A stretch of 64,000 bases of DNA from Streptomyces litmocidini (GCF_014649755.1 NZ_BMTQ01000023.1:1-64000); one strand, 5' to 3'. Counted from the first letter of the stretch, positions 27,306 through 35,552 are shown. Notes: generated from the sequence alone by a model not told the origin. Numbers and translations are program-made.

Positions 27306-27869
27306 ATGACGACGGCGACGGCGACGACCGACGAGCGGACCCTGGAGGAGTTGCAGCGGGACCACGGTCCGGCACTGCTCACCTTCCTGCTCGGCCTGAC
27401 CTACGGGGACCGGCAGCGGGCCGAGGACCTCGCGCAGGAGACCCTCGTACGGGCCTGGCTCCACCCCGAGGCCTTCGACGGCCCCTACGCCTCGATGCGC
27501 CCCTGGCTGTTCACCGTGGCCCGCCGCCTCGCCATCGACGCCCGCCGCTCACGCCTCGCCCGGCCGGCCGAGATCGGCGACGGCCTCCTGGCGGCGACGC
27601 CCGACCCCGCCGACGCCACCGCCTCGACCGAGGCAGCGCTCGACGTGCGCGCGGCGGTGCGGGAGTTGAGCCCCGAGCACCGCGCGGTGCTCGTCCGCCT
27701 CTACTTCCACGGCCTGACCGTCAAGGAGGCCGCCGTCGAGCTCGGCATCCCCGCCGGAACCGTCAAGTCCCGCTCGCACTACGCCCTGCGGCAGCTCGGC
27801 CGCTCCCTGCCCGGCTACCGGCCGCGCCGCACGGCCGTTGCCCGGTCCCGCGCCGGAGCCCCACAATGA
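27306..27869 (+). CDS. ECF RNA polymerase sigma factor
   Basis: A 187-aa sigma-70 family factor. Region 2 covers residues about 20-85: 'ALLTFLLGLTYGDRQRAEDL' and 'AQETLVRAWLHPEAFDGPYA' with 'RPWLFTVARRLAIDARR'. Region 4 covers about 110-165 with 'LSPEHRAVLVRLYFHGLTVK', 'AAVELGIPAGTVKSRSHYAL'. No anti-sigma gene follows; the next gene, a thioesterase-like protein, starts four bases after its stop. ATG 27306 is chosen because region 2 begins soon after it. Target promoters are unknown. Confidence 0.92.
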   Translation: MTTATATTDERTLEELQRDHGPALLTFLLGLTYGDRQRAEDLAQETLVRAWLHPEAFDGPYASMRPWLFTVARRLAIDARRSRLARPAEIGDGLLAATPDPADATASTEAALDVRAAVRELSPEHRAVLVRLYFHGLTVKEAAVELGIPAGTVKSRSHYALRQLGRSLPGYRPRRTAVARSRAGAPQ

Positions 27870-27873
27870 CGCC

Positions 27874-28314
27874 GTGACGCTGACACTCGCCGCCGCCGAA
27901 AAGGTCCTCGCCGACAACTTCGCCCCCTGGGTGCTCGATCTGGGACTCACCGTCGAATCCGTCGAATCCGTCGGATCCCCCGGGCCCGCCGACGGTCACG
28001 GGGCCGTGCTCCGGCTCCCCTGGTCGGACCGGCTCGCCCGGGAGGGCGGCGGTCTCTCCGGCCAGGCCCTGATGGCCGCCGCCGACACCGCGACGGTCAT
28101 CGCGGTCGCCGCGGCCCGGGGCGGCTTCGTGCCGATGACCACCGTCCAGCAGTCCATCAGCTTCCAGCGCGCGGTGATCGGCGCCGACGTCCTCGTGCGG
28201 GCCCGGCTCACCAAGGCGGGCAAGCGGATGGCCTTCGCCGACATCACCATGACGGCCGAGGGCACGGAGGAGACCGCGGCCCACGCGACCGCCGTCTACG
28301 CGCTCCTGGGCTGA
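27874..28314 (+). CDS. PaaI/hotdog-fold thioesterase-like protein
   Basis: A 146-aa hotdog-fold protein, likely acting on acyl-CoA thioesters in the cytosol. The signature 'GGLSGQALMAAADTATVIAV' is the helix-strand segment of PaaI-like enzymes, where Asp88-type catalytic acids sit ('AAADTATV'); 'FVPMTTVQQSISFQRAVIGA' and 'VLVRARLTKAGKRMAFADIT' form the sheet. GTG 27874 lies four bases after the sigma factor stop, so the two are probably cotranscribed and translationally coupled. An upstream ATG at 27838 would overlap the sigma gene by 32 bases. Confidence 0.82.
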   Translation: MTLTLAAAEKVLADNFAPWVLDLGLTVESVESVGSPGPADGHGAVLRLPWSDRLAREGGGLSGQALMAAADTATVIAVAAARGGFVPMTTVQQSISFQRAVIGADVLVRARLTKAGKRMAFADITMTAEGTEETAAHATAVYALLG

Positions 28315-28520
28315 GCCGGCCCGAACCGCCGGGACTCCCCCGCCCCACACGCCATCTCCGACCCGCCCGGCACCAGGAACCCCACCCGCACCGATCCGGT
28401 CGGAAAACGTATCCGAAACCACACGGGCGAGTTGAGCAAAGCGGGACCCGCGGACGCCCCTCACGGAGGAGGCTCTCCCCCGGGCCCCTGACGTCCGGGG
28501 CCCTCACGTCCGGGGAGAAG

Positions 28521-29027
28521 GTGGGAGCGTTGCTGCCCGAGAGCACGAACGGCGCCGGCGGCACGAGCGGCGGCGGCCTCGCCGTCCCGATGGCCTGGTT
28601 GTGCGCCGAGTACCTGGCCGACGAGGTGCTGCGGGCCGCCGCGCTCGTGGCCCCCGGCTCGCTGGAGTACCGGGCCGGCCTCCAGGCACTGGCCCTCACC
28701 GTCCACCTCGCCGGGGAACCGGACGGGCCGACCGGCCCGTGGGCCGGCCGCCGGGTCGACGAGTGGCTGCGGCACACCGCGTACGACCGGCCCTGGCCGC
28801 CCTGGGTCGAGGAGCGGCTCGCCGCGCGGCGGGCGGCCGGCGGCGACGGCCCCGACCTGGCGCTCGCGCGGACCGCCTGGGCCCGGCTGCGGGACACCTG
28901 GATCCACGCCGCCGACCTCGACGGCCGGACCGGCCCCGAAGGCCCGGTCGACGAGGCCGAGCAGGTCTGGCTCCCGGCATGGAAGCTGGGCCTCCCGCTC
29001 GCGCACCTCTCGCTGTACCTGCGCTGA
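28521..29027 (+). CDS. Conserved-looking hypothetical protein, Trp/Ala-rich
   Basis: A 168-aa protein not recognised as any family. It has no signal peptide or clear membrane helix. It is helical and rich in Ala, Leu and Trp ('MAWLCAEYLADEVLRAAALV', 'RPWPPWVEERLAARRAAGG', 'ARLRDTWIHAADLDG', 'VWLPAWKLGLPLAHLSLYLR'). Strong third-position GC bias supports it as a real gene. GTG 28521 has GGGGAGAAG directly upstream; the next in-frame ATG is at 28590. It stands alone between the thioesterase gene and an IS relic. Confidence 0.6.
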   Translation: MGALLPESTNGAGGTSGGGLAVPMAWLCAEYLADEVLRAAALVAPGSLEYRAGLQALALTVHLAGEPDGPTGPWAGRRVDEWLRHTAYDRPWPPWVEERLAARRAAGGDGPDLALARTAWARLRDTWIHAADLDGRTGPEGPVDEAEQVWLPAWKLGLPLAHLSLYLR

Positions 29028-29094
29028 CACCTGCTGGACCGTGCGTCGAAGGCAGATCTCGAGCGCTGGATGATCACGGTTCGGGGCTCGGGGA

Positions 29095-29399
29095 GATCTT
29101 ACGGACGGGCAGTGGGCGGTGTCGGAGCCGTTGCTGCCGAAAGGAACGAGGACGGGACGGCCGCCGGTCCGGCCGCGACGGCGGCTGATCGACGGCGTAC
29201 GGTCTCGGGCCCGGGCCGCTCGCGCGGCGGGTTCGCCACAGAGCTGCGTCTCGACCCGGTCGGCTCCCGCGGGCGTCATGCGGTCGAGCGCGGGACCAAC
29301 CGCCTCAAGAGACACCGCGCCGTCGTCACCCGGTACGACGAACTCGCGGTCCGCCACGGGGCCACTGTCCCCGTAGCGGCCGTCGACGCGTGGCTGTGA
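29095..29399 (+). pseudogene. IS5-type transposase relic (ends joined, middle deleted)
   Basis: One plus frame from 29095 reads 'DLTDGQWAVSEPLLPKGTRT' and 'RPRRRLIDGVR', the normal N-terminus of an IS5-type transposase. After a frame change, 29250-29399 reads 'HAVERGTNRLKRHRAVVTRY' and 'DELAVRHGATVPVAAVDAWL' then stop, the normal C-terminus including the final acidic residue region. The catalytic middle, about 500-600 bases in intact copies, is missing. It lies between a hypothetical gene and an acetyltransferase gene. Confidence 0.75.
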
Positions 29400-29554
29400 T
29401 CGGCACGCTTCGCCCGAGGCAGTTCAGAGCTCGATGCCCAAGCCGTCCAGGAACTCCTGGGCCGCGTTCACGCAAGGAGGGGTGATTGTCGCAGAACTCC
29501 ACTGTCGAACGGCCGAGCGCCCAGTTCCTCGGCTTGTCCGGCCGAGCCCTCTTG

Positions 29555-30118
29555 TCAGGTCCGACCAAGCTTCCACTCTCGGGCGAGCACCGCGTAGACG
29601 TACTCGCTGCCCCAGCGCTCGTCGTCGAGATCGTTCTCGACGAGGTGCGCCTCCCGGCGCATGGCGAGGCGCTCGCAGACCCGCACCGAACCGGTGTTGA
29701 GCACGTCGAGGCGGGCGAAGAGCCGGTGAGCACCCAGCTCGGCGAAGGCCAGCTCGGCGATCGCGCGCGCCGCCTCGGTGGCGTAACCCCGACCGCCGTA
29801 CACCGGGTTGAAGATCCAGCCGATCTCCACCTGGCGCGCCCGCGCGCTCGCGAGCTTCAGGACGACCTCGCCGACGACCTTCGCCTCACCGACCGGGCAG
29901 ACGGCGACCACCAGGTCGTCACCGTCCTTGGTCCACGCCGTGCCGGCCGCACGCCGCGCCAGGCTCTGCACGCACTGTTCACGAGTGAGCGGCGGCCGGT
30001 GGAGGTAGCGAGCGACTTCGGAGAGGCCCTGATACGCGTACAAGTCATCGAAGTCGTCCGGCGTGAACAGACGCAGCAGGAGCCGTTCCGTACTGAACGG
30101 CAGCGAAGACGTGGTCAT
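29555..30118 (-). CDS. RimJ/RimL-type GNAT acetyltransferase
   Basis: A 187-aa acetyltransferase of the Acetyltransf_3 group, which modify alpha-amino groups of ribosomal proteins or small amines. The start of the fold is 'FSTERLLLRLFTPDDFDDLY'; the acetyl-CoA site is 'EIGWIFNPVYGGRGYATEAA' with the R/Q-x-x-G-x-A pattern as 'GGRGYA'; and 'LGAHRLFARLDVLNTGSVRV' followed by 'CERLAMRREAHL' closes it. ATG 30118 is selected at the conserved start; ATG 30154 upstream would add 12 polar residues. No functional neighbour. Confidence 0.9.
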   Translation of the reverse strand: MTTSSLPFSTERLLLRLFTPDDFDDLYAYQGLSEVARYLHRPPLTREQCVQSLARRAAGTAWTKDGDDLVVAVCPVGEAKVVGEVVLKLASARARQVEIGWIFNPVYGGRGYATEAARAIAELAFAELGAHRLFARLDVLNTGSVRVCERLAMRREAHLVENDLDDERWGSEYVYAVLAREWKLGRT

Positions 30119-30286
30119 CGATCTGGTGTTCCCTCCCCGAGAGCCGTCCGTCACCCTAACTGATCCGACCGCGGTGCCCTCGACACGAACGACGTCGTTC
30201 CACCGGGCCCACCACCCACGGCGGGAGGGCGGCCCGCCGGTCCCCTCGGCACCGGCTGCGCAACCGTAATTCCATGTCCTTGCGCT

Positions 30287-31495
30287 TCAGGGGGCGGAAG
30301 GGTGCACCCCGGGACGGTACTTGGGGATCCGCACCGTCACCTTCATCCCGGCGCCGACGCCGGTCTCGATGACGAGCCCGTGCTCCGCCCCGTACACCTG
30401 GCGAAGCCGCTCGTCCACGTTGGACAGGCCGATGCCGGAGCCCGCCGGGTGCTCCCCGCGCAGGACGGCGCGCAGCCGCTCGGGGTCCATGCCGATGCCG
30501 TCGTCCTCGACCGTCACCACCGCCTCGGCGCCCGCGTCCCGGGCGGCGATCGTGACGCGGCAGCCCCGCTCCCGTTCCTGGAGGCCGTGCTTCACCGCGT
30601 TCTCCACGAGCGGCTGGAGGCAGAGGAACGGCAGGGTCACCGGCAGCACCTCGGGGGCGATCTGCAGGGTCACCTTCAGACGGTCCCCGAAACGGGCCCC
30701 CGCCAGCGCCAAGTACTGCTCGATGGAACGCAGTTCGTCGGCGAGCTGGGCGAACTCCCCGTGCTTGCGGAAGGAGTAGCGGGTGAAGTCGGCGAACTCC
30801 AGGAGGAGTTCCCGGGCCCGCTCGGGATCGGTGCGGACGAACGAGGCGATGGCGGCGAGGGAGTTGAAGATGAAGTGCGGGGAGATCTGGGCGCGCAGGG
30901 CGCGGATCTCGGCCTCCACCATCCGGGTGCGCGAGCGGTCGAGTTCGGCCAGTTCCAGCTGGACGGAGACCCATCGGGCCACCTCGGTCGCGGCCCGGAC
31001 GAGGACGGCCGACTCCCGCGAGCCGTAGGCGACGAGCGCGCCGAGGACGCCGTCCTCCCCGGTGAGCGGGGCGATCACCGCCCAGCGCAGCGGACAGGCC
31101 GGGTCGTCGCAGCCGCTGTGGACGGAGCGGCTGCGGCCGGTCGCCAGGGTCTCGGCGGCCTGCTCGGGGACGTGGGCCCGGTGGTGGTCCTCGCCCGGTC
31201 CGTCCCAGGCGAGGACCGCGCCCCGGTCGGTGAGGCAGAGCGCTTCGGTGCCGAGCAGCGAGCGGAGCGTGCGGGCCGCCTTGCGGGCGGTCTCCTCGGT
31301 GAGGCCGGCGCGCAGCGGGGGCGCGGCGAGCGAGGCGGTGTGCAGGGTGTGGAAGGTGGCCCGTTCGACGGGCGTGCCGAGGTCGGCGTCGGCGGCGCGC
31401 CCGCCGCGCCGGGCGGCGGACCGGCCGAGGACGAAGCCCGCGGCGAGCAGTACGGCCCCGGCGGCGGCCGCGGCGGCGAGGGCGATCCCGCTCAT
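30287..31495 (-). CDS. LytS/BtsS-type sensor histidine kinase
   Basis: A 402-aa membrane sensor kinase. Residues 3-28 form one N-terminal membrane helix; about 45-190 look like a GAF sensor domain ('LLGTEALCLTDRGAVLAWDG', 'PLRWAVIAPLTGEDGVLGAL'). The His_kinase domain has 'ALRAQISPHFIFNSLAAIAS' with the phospho-acceptor His, and the ATPase has 'LQPLVENAVKHGLQERERG' (N box), 'VEDDGIGMDPERL' and 'GSGIGLSNVDERLRQVYG'. This class pairs with LytTR regulators, and one is encoded in the same operon at 33911-34669. Its ATG overlaps the stop of a 38-aa mini-ORF (ATGA). Confidence 0.93.
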   Translation of the reverse strand: MSGIALAAAAAAGAVLLAAGFVLGRSAARRGGRAADADLGTPVERATFHTLHTASLAAPPLRAGLTEETARKAARTLRSLLGTEALCLTDRGAVLAWDGPGEDHHRAHVPEQAAETLATGRSRSVHSGCDDPACPLRWAVIAPLTGEDGVLGALVAYGSRESAVLVRAATEVARWVSVQLELAELDRSRTRMVEAEIRALRAQISPHFIFNSLAAIASFVRTDPERARELLLEFADFTRYSFRKHGEFAQLADELRSIEQYLALAGARFGDRLKVTLQIAPEVLPVTLPFLCLQPLVENAVKHGLQERERGCRVTIAARDAGAEAVVTVEDDGIGMDPERLRAVLRGEHPAGSGIGLSNVDERLRQVYGAEHGLVIETGVGAGMKVTVRIPKYRPGVHPSAP

Positions 31496-31604
31496 CGGCG
31501 GGCCCGGTCGTCGCGGACGTGCGCCTCGTGGTCGGGGCCGGGGGCGGTCATCGGCGGACCCGGCCGTCGCGGACCCGTGCCTCGTGGCCGGCGCCGGGGG
31601 ACGG
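31492..31604 (-). repeat. Tandem duplication of a 56-bp coupling unit
   Basis: Copy 1 is 31492-31547 (56 bp) and copy 2 is 31548-31604 (57 bp); a third partial unit TCATCGGCG begins at 31605. Each unit begins with TCAT, the reverse of the ATGA stop/start overlap. Identity between copies is high, with scattered substitutions and one base inserted in copy 2. Confidence 0.85.
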
Positions 31605-31608
31605 TCAT
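31492..31608 (-). CDS. 38-aa mini-ORF linking symporter and kinase
   Basis: An open frame of 38 codons starts inside the symporter stop (ATGA at 31605-31608) and ends inside the kinase start (ATGA at 31492-31495). Its sequence is an Arg/Pro-rich stretch followed by 'MTAPGPDHEAHVRDDRARR'. It consists of two copies of a 56-57 bp unit; in the upstream copy one extra base shifts the frame so that it reads through. Most likely a translation-coupling leader rather than a functional peptide. Confidence 0.5.
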   Translation of the reverse strand: MTVPRRRPRGTGPRRPGPPMTAPGPDHEAHVRDDRARR

Positions 31609-33350
31609 CGGCGTGCCTCCTGGGCGGGTGCGGCCCCGGTGATCTCCTCCGGGAGGTGGAGCCGGGCGAGGATGGCGGGGGTGCCGGGCGGGATCCGGCG
31701 GGGGGTGGCGAGCGAGACGAGCACCATCGTCAGGAAGCCCAGGGGGACCGACCAGACGGCCGGCCAGGCCATCAGGGTGTGCGCCCAGCCCTCGGGGGCG
31801 AGTCCGGCCCGGGTCGCCATCACGGCCGCGAGGGCGGACCCGCCGCCGAGCAGCAGCCCGGCCATGGCACCGGGCGGGGTGAGCCGCCGCCACCAGATCC
31901 CGAGGACGAGCAGCGGGCAGAAGGAGGAGGCGGAGACGGCGAAGGCGAGGCCGACGGCGTCGGCGACCGGGACCTTGGAGGCGACCACCCCGACGGCGAG
32001 CGGGACGGCGGTGGCGAGCAGGGTCGCGAGGCGGAAGTGCCGTACGCCCCGGGAGGACGCCCGGGAGGGCAGCACGTCCTGGGTGAGGACCCCGGCGACC
32101 GACATGGTGAGCCCGGAGGCGGTGGAGAGGAAGGCGGCGAAGGCGCCGGCCGCGAGGAGCGCCCCGAGGAGGTCGCCGAGGAGTCCGCCGAGGATCCGGT
32201 CGGGCAGGACGAGGACGGCGGCGTCGGCCGAGCCGGTGAGGGCGAGTTCGGGGGCGTAGATCCGGCCGAGGGCTCCGTACAGGCCCGGCAGCAGGTAGAA
32301 GGCGCCGACGAGGCCGAGCACGACGAGGGTGGTGCGGCGGGCGGCGCGGCCGTGCGGGCTGGTGTAGAAGCGGACGGCGACGTGCGGCAGGCCCATGGTG
32401 CCGAGGAACGTGGCGAGGATCAGCCCGTACGTGGCGTACAGCTGGTGTCCGTCGCGGCCCCCGGCGAGCGGCTGGGACCAGCCGAGGGGGTCGGAGCCGT
32501 CGGCGGCCCGCTCGGGCAGGGTCGATCCCGGCGCGAAGGCGAGCGAGGTGCCGCCGAGGACGTGGTGGGCGCCGGGGGCGAGGGTGACGGTCCGGCCGGT
32601 GTACGCGACGGAGTCGACGCTGCCGGTGACGGTGACCGTGAGCGGGGCGGCGAGCCCGATCCGCACCGTGTCGGCGATCCGGACGACGGTGTGGTCGCGG
32701 AGCACGGCGGGGGCGTCGAAACGGGCCCGGGGCGCCCCGTCCCCGTACCAGGCGGCGAGCAGGAAGAGGGCGGGGACGAGGAGGGCGGTGAGCTTGAGCC
32801 AGTACTGGAAGGCCTGGACGAAGGTGATGCTGCGCATCCCGCCCGCGGCGACGGTGCCGGTGACGACGAGGGCGACGAGCAGTCCCCCGACCCAGTCGGG
32901 GGCGCCGGTGAGGATCTCCAGGGTGAGCCCGGCGCCCTGGAGCTGCGGCAGCAGGTACAGCCAGCCGATGCCGACGACGAGGAGGCTGGCGAGCCGCCGA
33001 GCCCGCCGGGATTCGAGGCGGGCCTCGGCGAAGTCGGAGAGGGTGTACGCCCCCGAGCGGCGCAGCGGGGCGGCGACGAGGACGAGCAGGACGAGGTATC
33101 CGGCGGTGTAGCCGACTGGGTACCAGAGCATGGCGGGGCCCTGGACGAGGACGAGTCCGGCGATGCCGAGGAAGGAGGCGGCGGAGAGGTACTCGCCGCT
33201 GATGGCGGCGGCGTTGAGGGCCGGCCGGACGGTCCGCGAGGCGACGTAGAAGTCGGAGGTGGTGCGGGAGATCCGCAGGCCGAGGGCGCCGATGAGGACG
33301 GTGGCGAGGACGACGGAGGTGACGGCGGCGACCGCGTAGGTCTGGTTCAT
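31605..33350 (-). CDS. Sodium:solute symporter, acetate/monocarboxylate type (ActP/MctC-like)
   Basis: A 581-aa integral membrane carrier of the SSSF family. Helices are evident throughout; 'DFYVASRTVRPALNAAAISG', 'EYLSAASFLGIAGLVLVQGP' and 'LPHVAVRFYTSPHGRAARRT' are typical of acetate permeases. A non-helical insertion of about 100 residues (about 215-310) lies between helices, as in actinobacterial MctC-like carriers. Likely substrates are acetate, propionate or pyruvate. The partner DUF485 protein is encoded ten bases upstream, as is usual for this group, and LytTR and LytS genes flank the pair. Confidence 0.9.
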   Translation of the reverse strand: MNQTYAVAAVTSVVLATVLIGALGLRISRTTSDFYVASRTVRPALNAAAISGEYLSAASFLGIAGLVLVQGPAMLWYPVGYTAGYLVLLVLVAAPLRRSGAYTLSDFAEARLESRRARRLASLLVVGIGWLYLLPQLQGAGLTLEILTGAPDWVGGLLVALVVTGTVAAGGMRSITFVQAFQYWLKLTALLVPALFLLAAWYGDGAPRARFDAPAVLRDHTVVRIADTVRIGLAAPLTVTVTGSVDSVAYTGRTVTLAPGAHHVLGGTSLAFAPGSTLPERAADGSDPLGWSQPLAGGRDGHQLYATYGLILATFLGTMGLPHVAVRFYTSPHGRAARRTTLVVLGLVGAFYLLPGLYGALGRIYAPELALTGSADAAVLVLPDRILGGLLGDLLGALLAAGAFAAFLSTASGLTMSVAGVLTQDVLPSRASSRGVRHFRLATLLATAVPLAVGVVASKVPVADAVGLAFAVSASSFCPLLVLGIWWRRLTPPGAMAGLLLGGGSALAAVMATRAGLAPEGWAHTLMAWPAVWSVPLGFLTMVLVSLATPRRIPPGTPAILARLHLPEEITGAAPAQEARR

Positions 33351-33360
33351 GCGGGTCGGT

Positions 33361-33840
33361 TCACCGTTCGACGGAGCCGGTCCCGACGGAGCCGGTCCCG
33401 ACCGGACCTGTCCCGGCCGAGCCGGTCTCGGCCGAGCCGGTCTCGGCTGAGCCGGTCTCCACCAGGCCGGTGAAGTCGCGTTCGTTGCGCTCGGCCCGGC
33501 GGACGTACCAGTGGGCGACGGCCCAGACGACCGGGTACGCGCCGAAGCCGAGGGCGGCCCAGACGAGCGTCTCGGGGGCGGGCAGCGCGAGCAGCAGCGG
33601 CAGCGGGCCGACGAGCAGGACGAGGGCGCCGAGGGCGGTGAGGGCGGCACGGAGCTGACTGCGCATCAGGGAGCGCACGTAGGTGTGGCCGAGGGTGGTC
33701 TGTTCGTCGATCTCGGAGCGGGCGGGCGGGTGCGGGGTCCGGGGACGCGGGCGCGGCGGCGGCACGGGCCGGTCACCCAGGGCCGAGGCGTAGGTGACGG
33801 TCTCGCGCCGGGACCGGCGCGCGGCTTGGTGCTCGGACAT
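33361..33840 (-). CDS. DUF485 family small membrane protein
   Basis: A 159-aa protein with two membrane helices (about residues 67-110: 'ALTALGALVLLVGPLPLLLA' and 'LVWAALGFGAYPVVWAVAHW'), then 'YVRRAERNERDF', the conserved DUF485 ending. DUF485 proteins accompany acetate-type symporters and are thought to assist or regulate them. The N-terminus is an Arg/Pro-rich cytoplasmic region. Unusually, the C-terminus is extended by about seven pentapeptides of the form (E/G)TGS(A/V) encoded by 15-bp repeats. ATG 33840 follows GAGGGAG. Confidence 0.85.
   Translation of the reverse strand: MSEHQAARRSRRETVTYASALGDRPVPPPRPRPRTPHPPARSEIDEQTTLGHTYVRSLMRSQLRAALTALGALVLLVGPLPLLLALPAPETLVWAALGFGAYPVVWAVAHWYVRRAERNERDFTGLVETGSAETGSAETGSAGTGPVGTGSVGTGSVER
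33368..33470 (-). repeat. 15-bp tandem repeats inside the DUF485 gene
   Basis: Around seven copies of a 15-bp unit close to GAGCCGGTCTCGGCC encode repeated ETGSA, GTGPV and GTGSV pentapeptides at the protein's C-terminus. Being a multiple of three, copy-number changes would keep the frame. Confidence 0.85.
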
Positions 33841-33910
33841 CGGTGTCCGCTCCCTCACGGTCGGCCGGGCCCGTGGAGTGTACGCGGAAGGGCTCACGGG
33901 CCGGTAGGGG

Positions 33911-34669
33911 TCAGCCGCCCGCGCGGCGCGTCAGGAGGTCCCGCAGGTGACGGGCGTGCCGGCGGGAGACGGCGAGGTCGGTGGCACCGAGCCGCACGGA
34001 GGTGGCACCGCCGTCGACACGGAGTTCGGTGATCCGGCCGACGGCCACGAGGTGGCTGCGGTGGATGCGGACGAACCCCCGGTCGGCCCACCGCTCTTCG
34101 AGGGTGGAGAGGGGGATGCGGACGAGGTGGCTGCCGTGGTCGGTGTGGAGGCGGGCGTAGTCGCCGTGCGCCTCGACGTACGCGATGTCGTCGACGGCGA
34201 CGAAGCGGGTGACTCCGCCGAGCTCCACGGGGATCTGCTCGGGGGCGGCGGGCGCGGGCGCGGGGGCGGCGTGCACGAGTCCGTGGACGCGGCGGACGGC
34301 CTCGGCGAGCCGCTCGCGGCGGACCGGCTTGAGGACGTAGTCGACCGCCTGGAGGTCGAAGGCCTGGAGCGCGAAGCCCTCGTGGGCGGTGACGAAGACG
34401 ACGAGCGGCGGCCGGGCGGAGCCGGCGAGCAGCCGTGCCACGTCGAGGCCGGTGAGGCCGGGCATGTGGATGTCGAGGAAGACGACGTCGATGCCGTCGT
34501 CGGCGTCGTCGCCGTCGGGCCCGGAGTCCAGGGCGCGCCCGATCCTCCGCAGCGCGGCGGCCGCGTCCCCCGCCCCTTCGGCGGTCCGCACCCGGGGGTC
34601 GGCACGCAGCAGGTAGAGCAGTTCGCCGAGGGCGGGCTCCTCGTCGTCGACGGCCAGTACGCGCAGCAT
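33911..34669 (-). CDS. LytTR family response regulator
   Basis: A 252-aa two-component regulator. The receiver (residues 1-125) has 'VLAVDDEEPALGELLYLL', the phospho-acceptor Asp in 'DVVFLDIHMPGLTGLDVARL', Thr in 'VVFVTAHEGFALQAF' and Lys in 'VDYVLKPVRRERL'. The LytTR DNA-binding domain (about 145-250) has 'VAVDDIAYVEAHGDYARLHT', 'STLEERWADRGFVRIHRSHL' and 'SVRLGATDLAVSRRHARHLR'. It leads the apparent operon LytTR - DUF485 - symporter - LytS, so it probably answers to that kinase and controls the symporter, much as BtsS/BtsR respond to pyruvate in E. coli (analogy only). Confidence 0.94.
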   Translation of the reverse strand: MLRVLAVDDEEPALGELLYLLRADPRVRTAEGAGDAAAALRRIGRALDSGPDGDDADDGIDVVFLDIHMPGLTGLDVARLLAGSARPPLVVFVTAHEGFALQAFDLQAVDYVLKPVRRERLAEAVRRVHGLVHAAPAPAPAAPEQIPVELGGVTRFVAVDDIAYVEAHGDYARLHTDHGSHLVRIPLSTLEERWADRGFVRIHRSHLVAVGRITELRVDGGATSVRLGATDLAVSRRHARHLRDLLTRRAGG

Positions 34670-34679
34670 GCGCGGGAGT

Positions 34680-35552
34680 TTATTTCAGGAGCCTGGACAT
34701 GCGGCGGTCGGCGAGGACCTTCCCGCCGGTCTGGCAGGTGGGGCAGTAATGGAGGGAGGAGTCGCTGAAGGAGACCTCGCGGATCGTGTCGCCGCAGACC
34801 GGGCAGGGCTCGCCGGTGCGGCCGTGGACGCGCAGGCCGCTCTTCTTCTCGGCCTTGAGGCGTCCGGCGGCGAGGCCGTGGGAGCGTTCGACGGCCTCGC
34901 GGAGGGTGGTGCGCAGGGCCGTGTAGAGGGTGGCCGTCTCCTCGGGGGTGAGGTTCCGGGCCGGTTTGAAGGGCGACGTCCCCGCGGCGTGGAGGATCTC
35001 GTCGCTGTAGGCGTTGCCGATGCCGGCGATGAGGCTCTGGTCGCGCAGGGCGCCCTTGATCCGGCCGCGTTCTCCGGCGAGCAGGGCGGCGAACCGCTCG
35101 GGGCCGAAGTCCTCGGCGAGGGGGTCGGGGCCGAGGCGGGCGACGCCCGGCACCTCCTGGGGATCGCGGACGAGGTGGACGGCGAGGCGCTTGGTGGTGC
35201 CGGCCTCGGTGAGGTCGAAGCCGTCGCCTCCGGTGAGGGCGGTACGCAGCGCCAACGGGCCCTTGCCGGGTCCGGGCGGTCCCGGGGGCAGCGGGTCCTG
35301 CCAGCGGAGCCATCCCGCGCGGGCGAGGTGGACGAGGAGGTGGAGTTCGCCCGCCGGGCCGCCGGTGGTGAGGTCCAGGAACTTGCCGTGCCGGCCGACC
35401 GCGGTGACCTCGACGCCCTCGACGGCGCCCAGGGGAGGGTCGTACGTCTTGAGGACGCTGATCGCGACGGGCAGGACGCGGGCGATCTCCTTGCCCACCA
35501 GGTGCGCGTCGAGGAAGACGCGCAGTGCTTCCACCTCGGGGAGTTCGGGCAT
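34680..35552 (-). CDS. Fpg/Nei family DNA glycosylase
   Basis: A 290-aa bifunctional DNA glycosylase/AP lyase for oxidised bases. The N-terminus 'MPELPEVEALRVFLDAHLVG' supplies the catalytic Pro2 and Glu3 after Met removal. 'LIAGIGNAYSDEILHAAGTS' is the helix-two-turn-helix, and the C-terminal zinc finger is 'CPVCGDTIREVSF' plus 'CPTCQTGGKVLADRRMSRLL'. ATG 35552 is certain because Pro2 must follow it. The gene ends ten bases before the LytTR start codon on the same strand, so it may be transcribed upstream of that operon. Confidence 0.94.
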   Translation of the reverse strand: MPELPEVEALRVFLDAHLVGKEIARVLPVAISVLKTYDPPLGAVEGVEVTAVGRHGKFLDLTTGGPAGELHLLVHLARAGWLRWQDPLPPGPPGPGKGPLALRTALTGGDGFDLTEAGTTKRLAVHLVRDPQEVPGVARLGPDPLAEDFGPERFAALLAGERGRIKGALRDQSLIAGIGNAYSDEILHAAGTSPFKPARNLTPEETATLYTALRTTLREAVERSHGLAAGRLKAEKKSGLRVHGRTGEPCPVCGDTIREVSFSDSSLHYCPTCQTGGKVLADRRMSRLLK

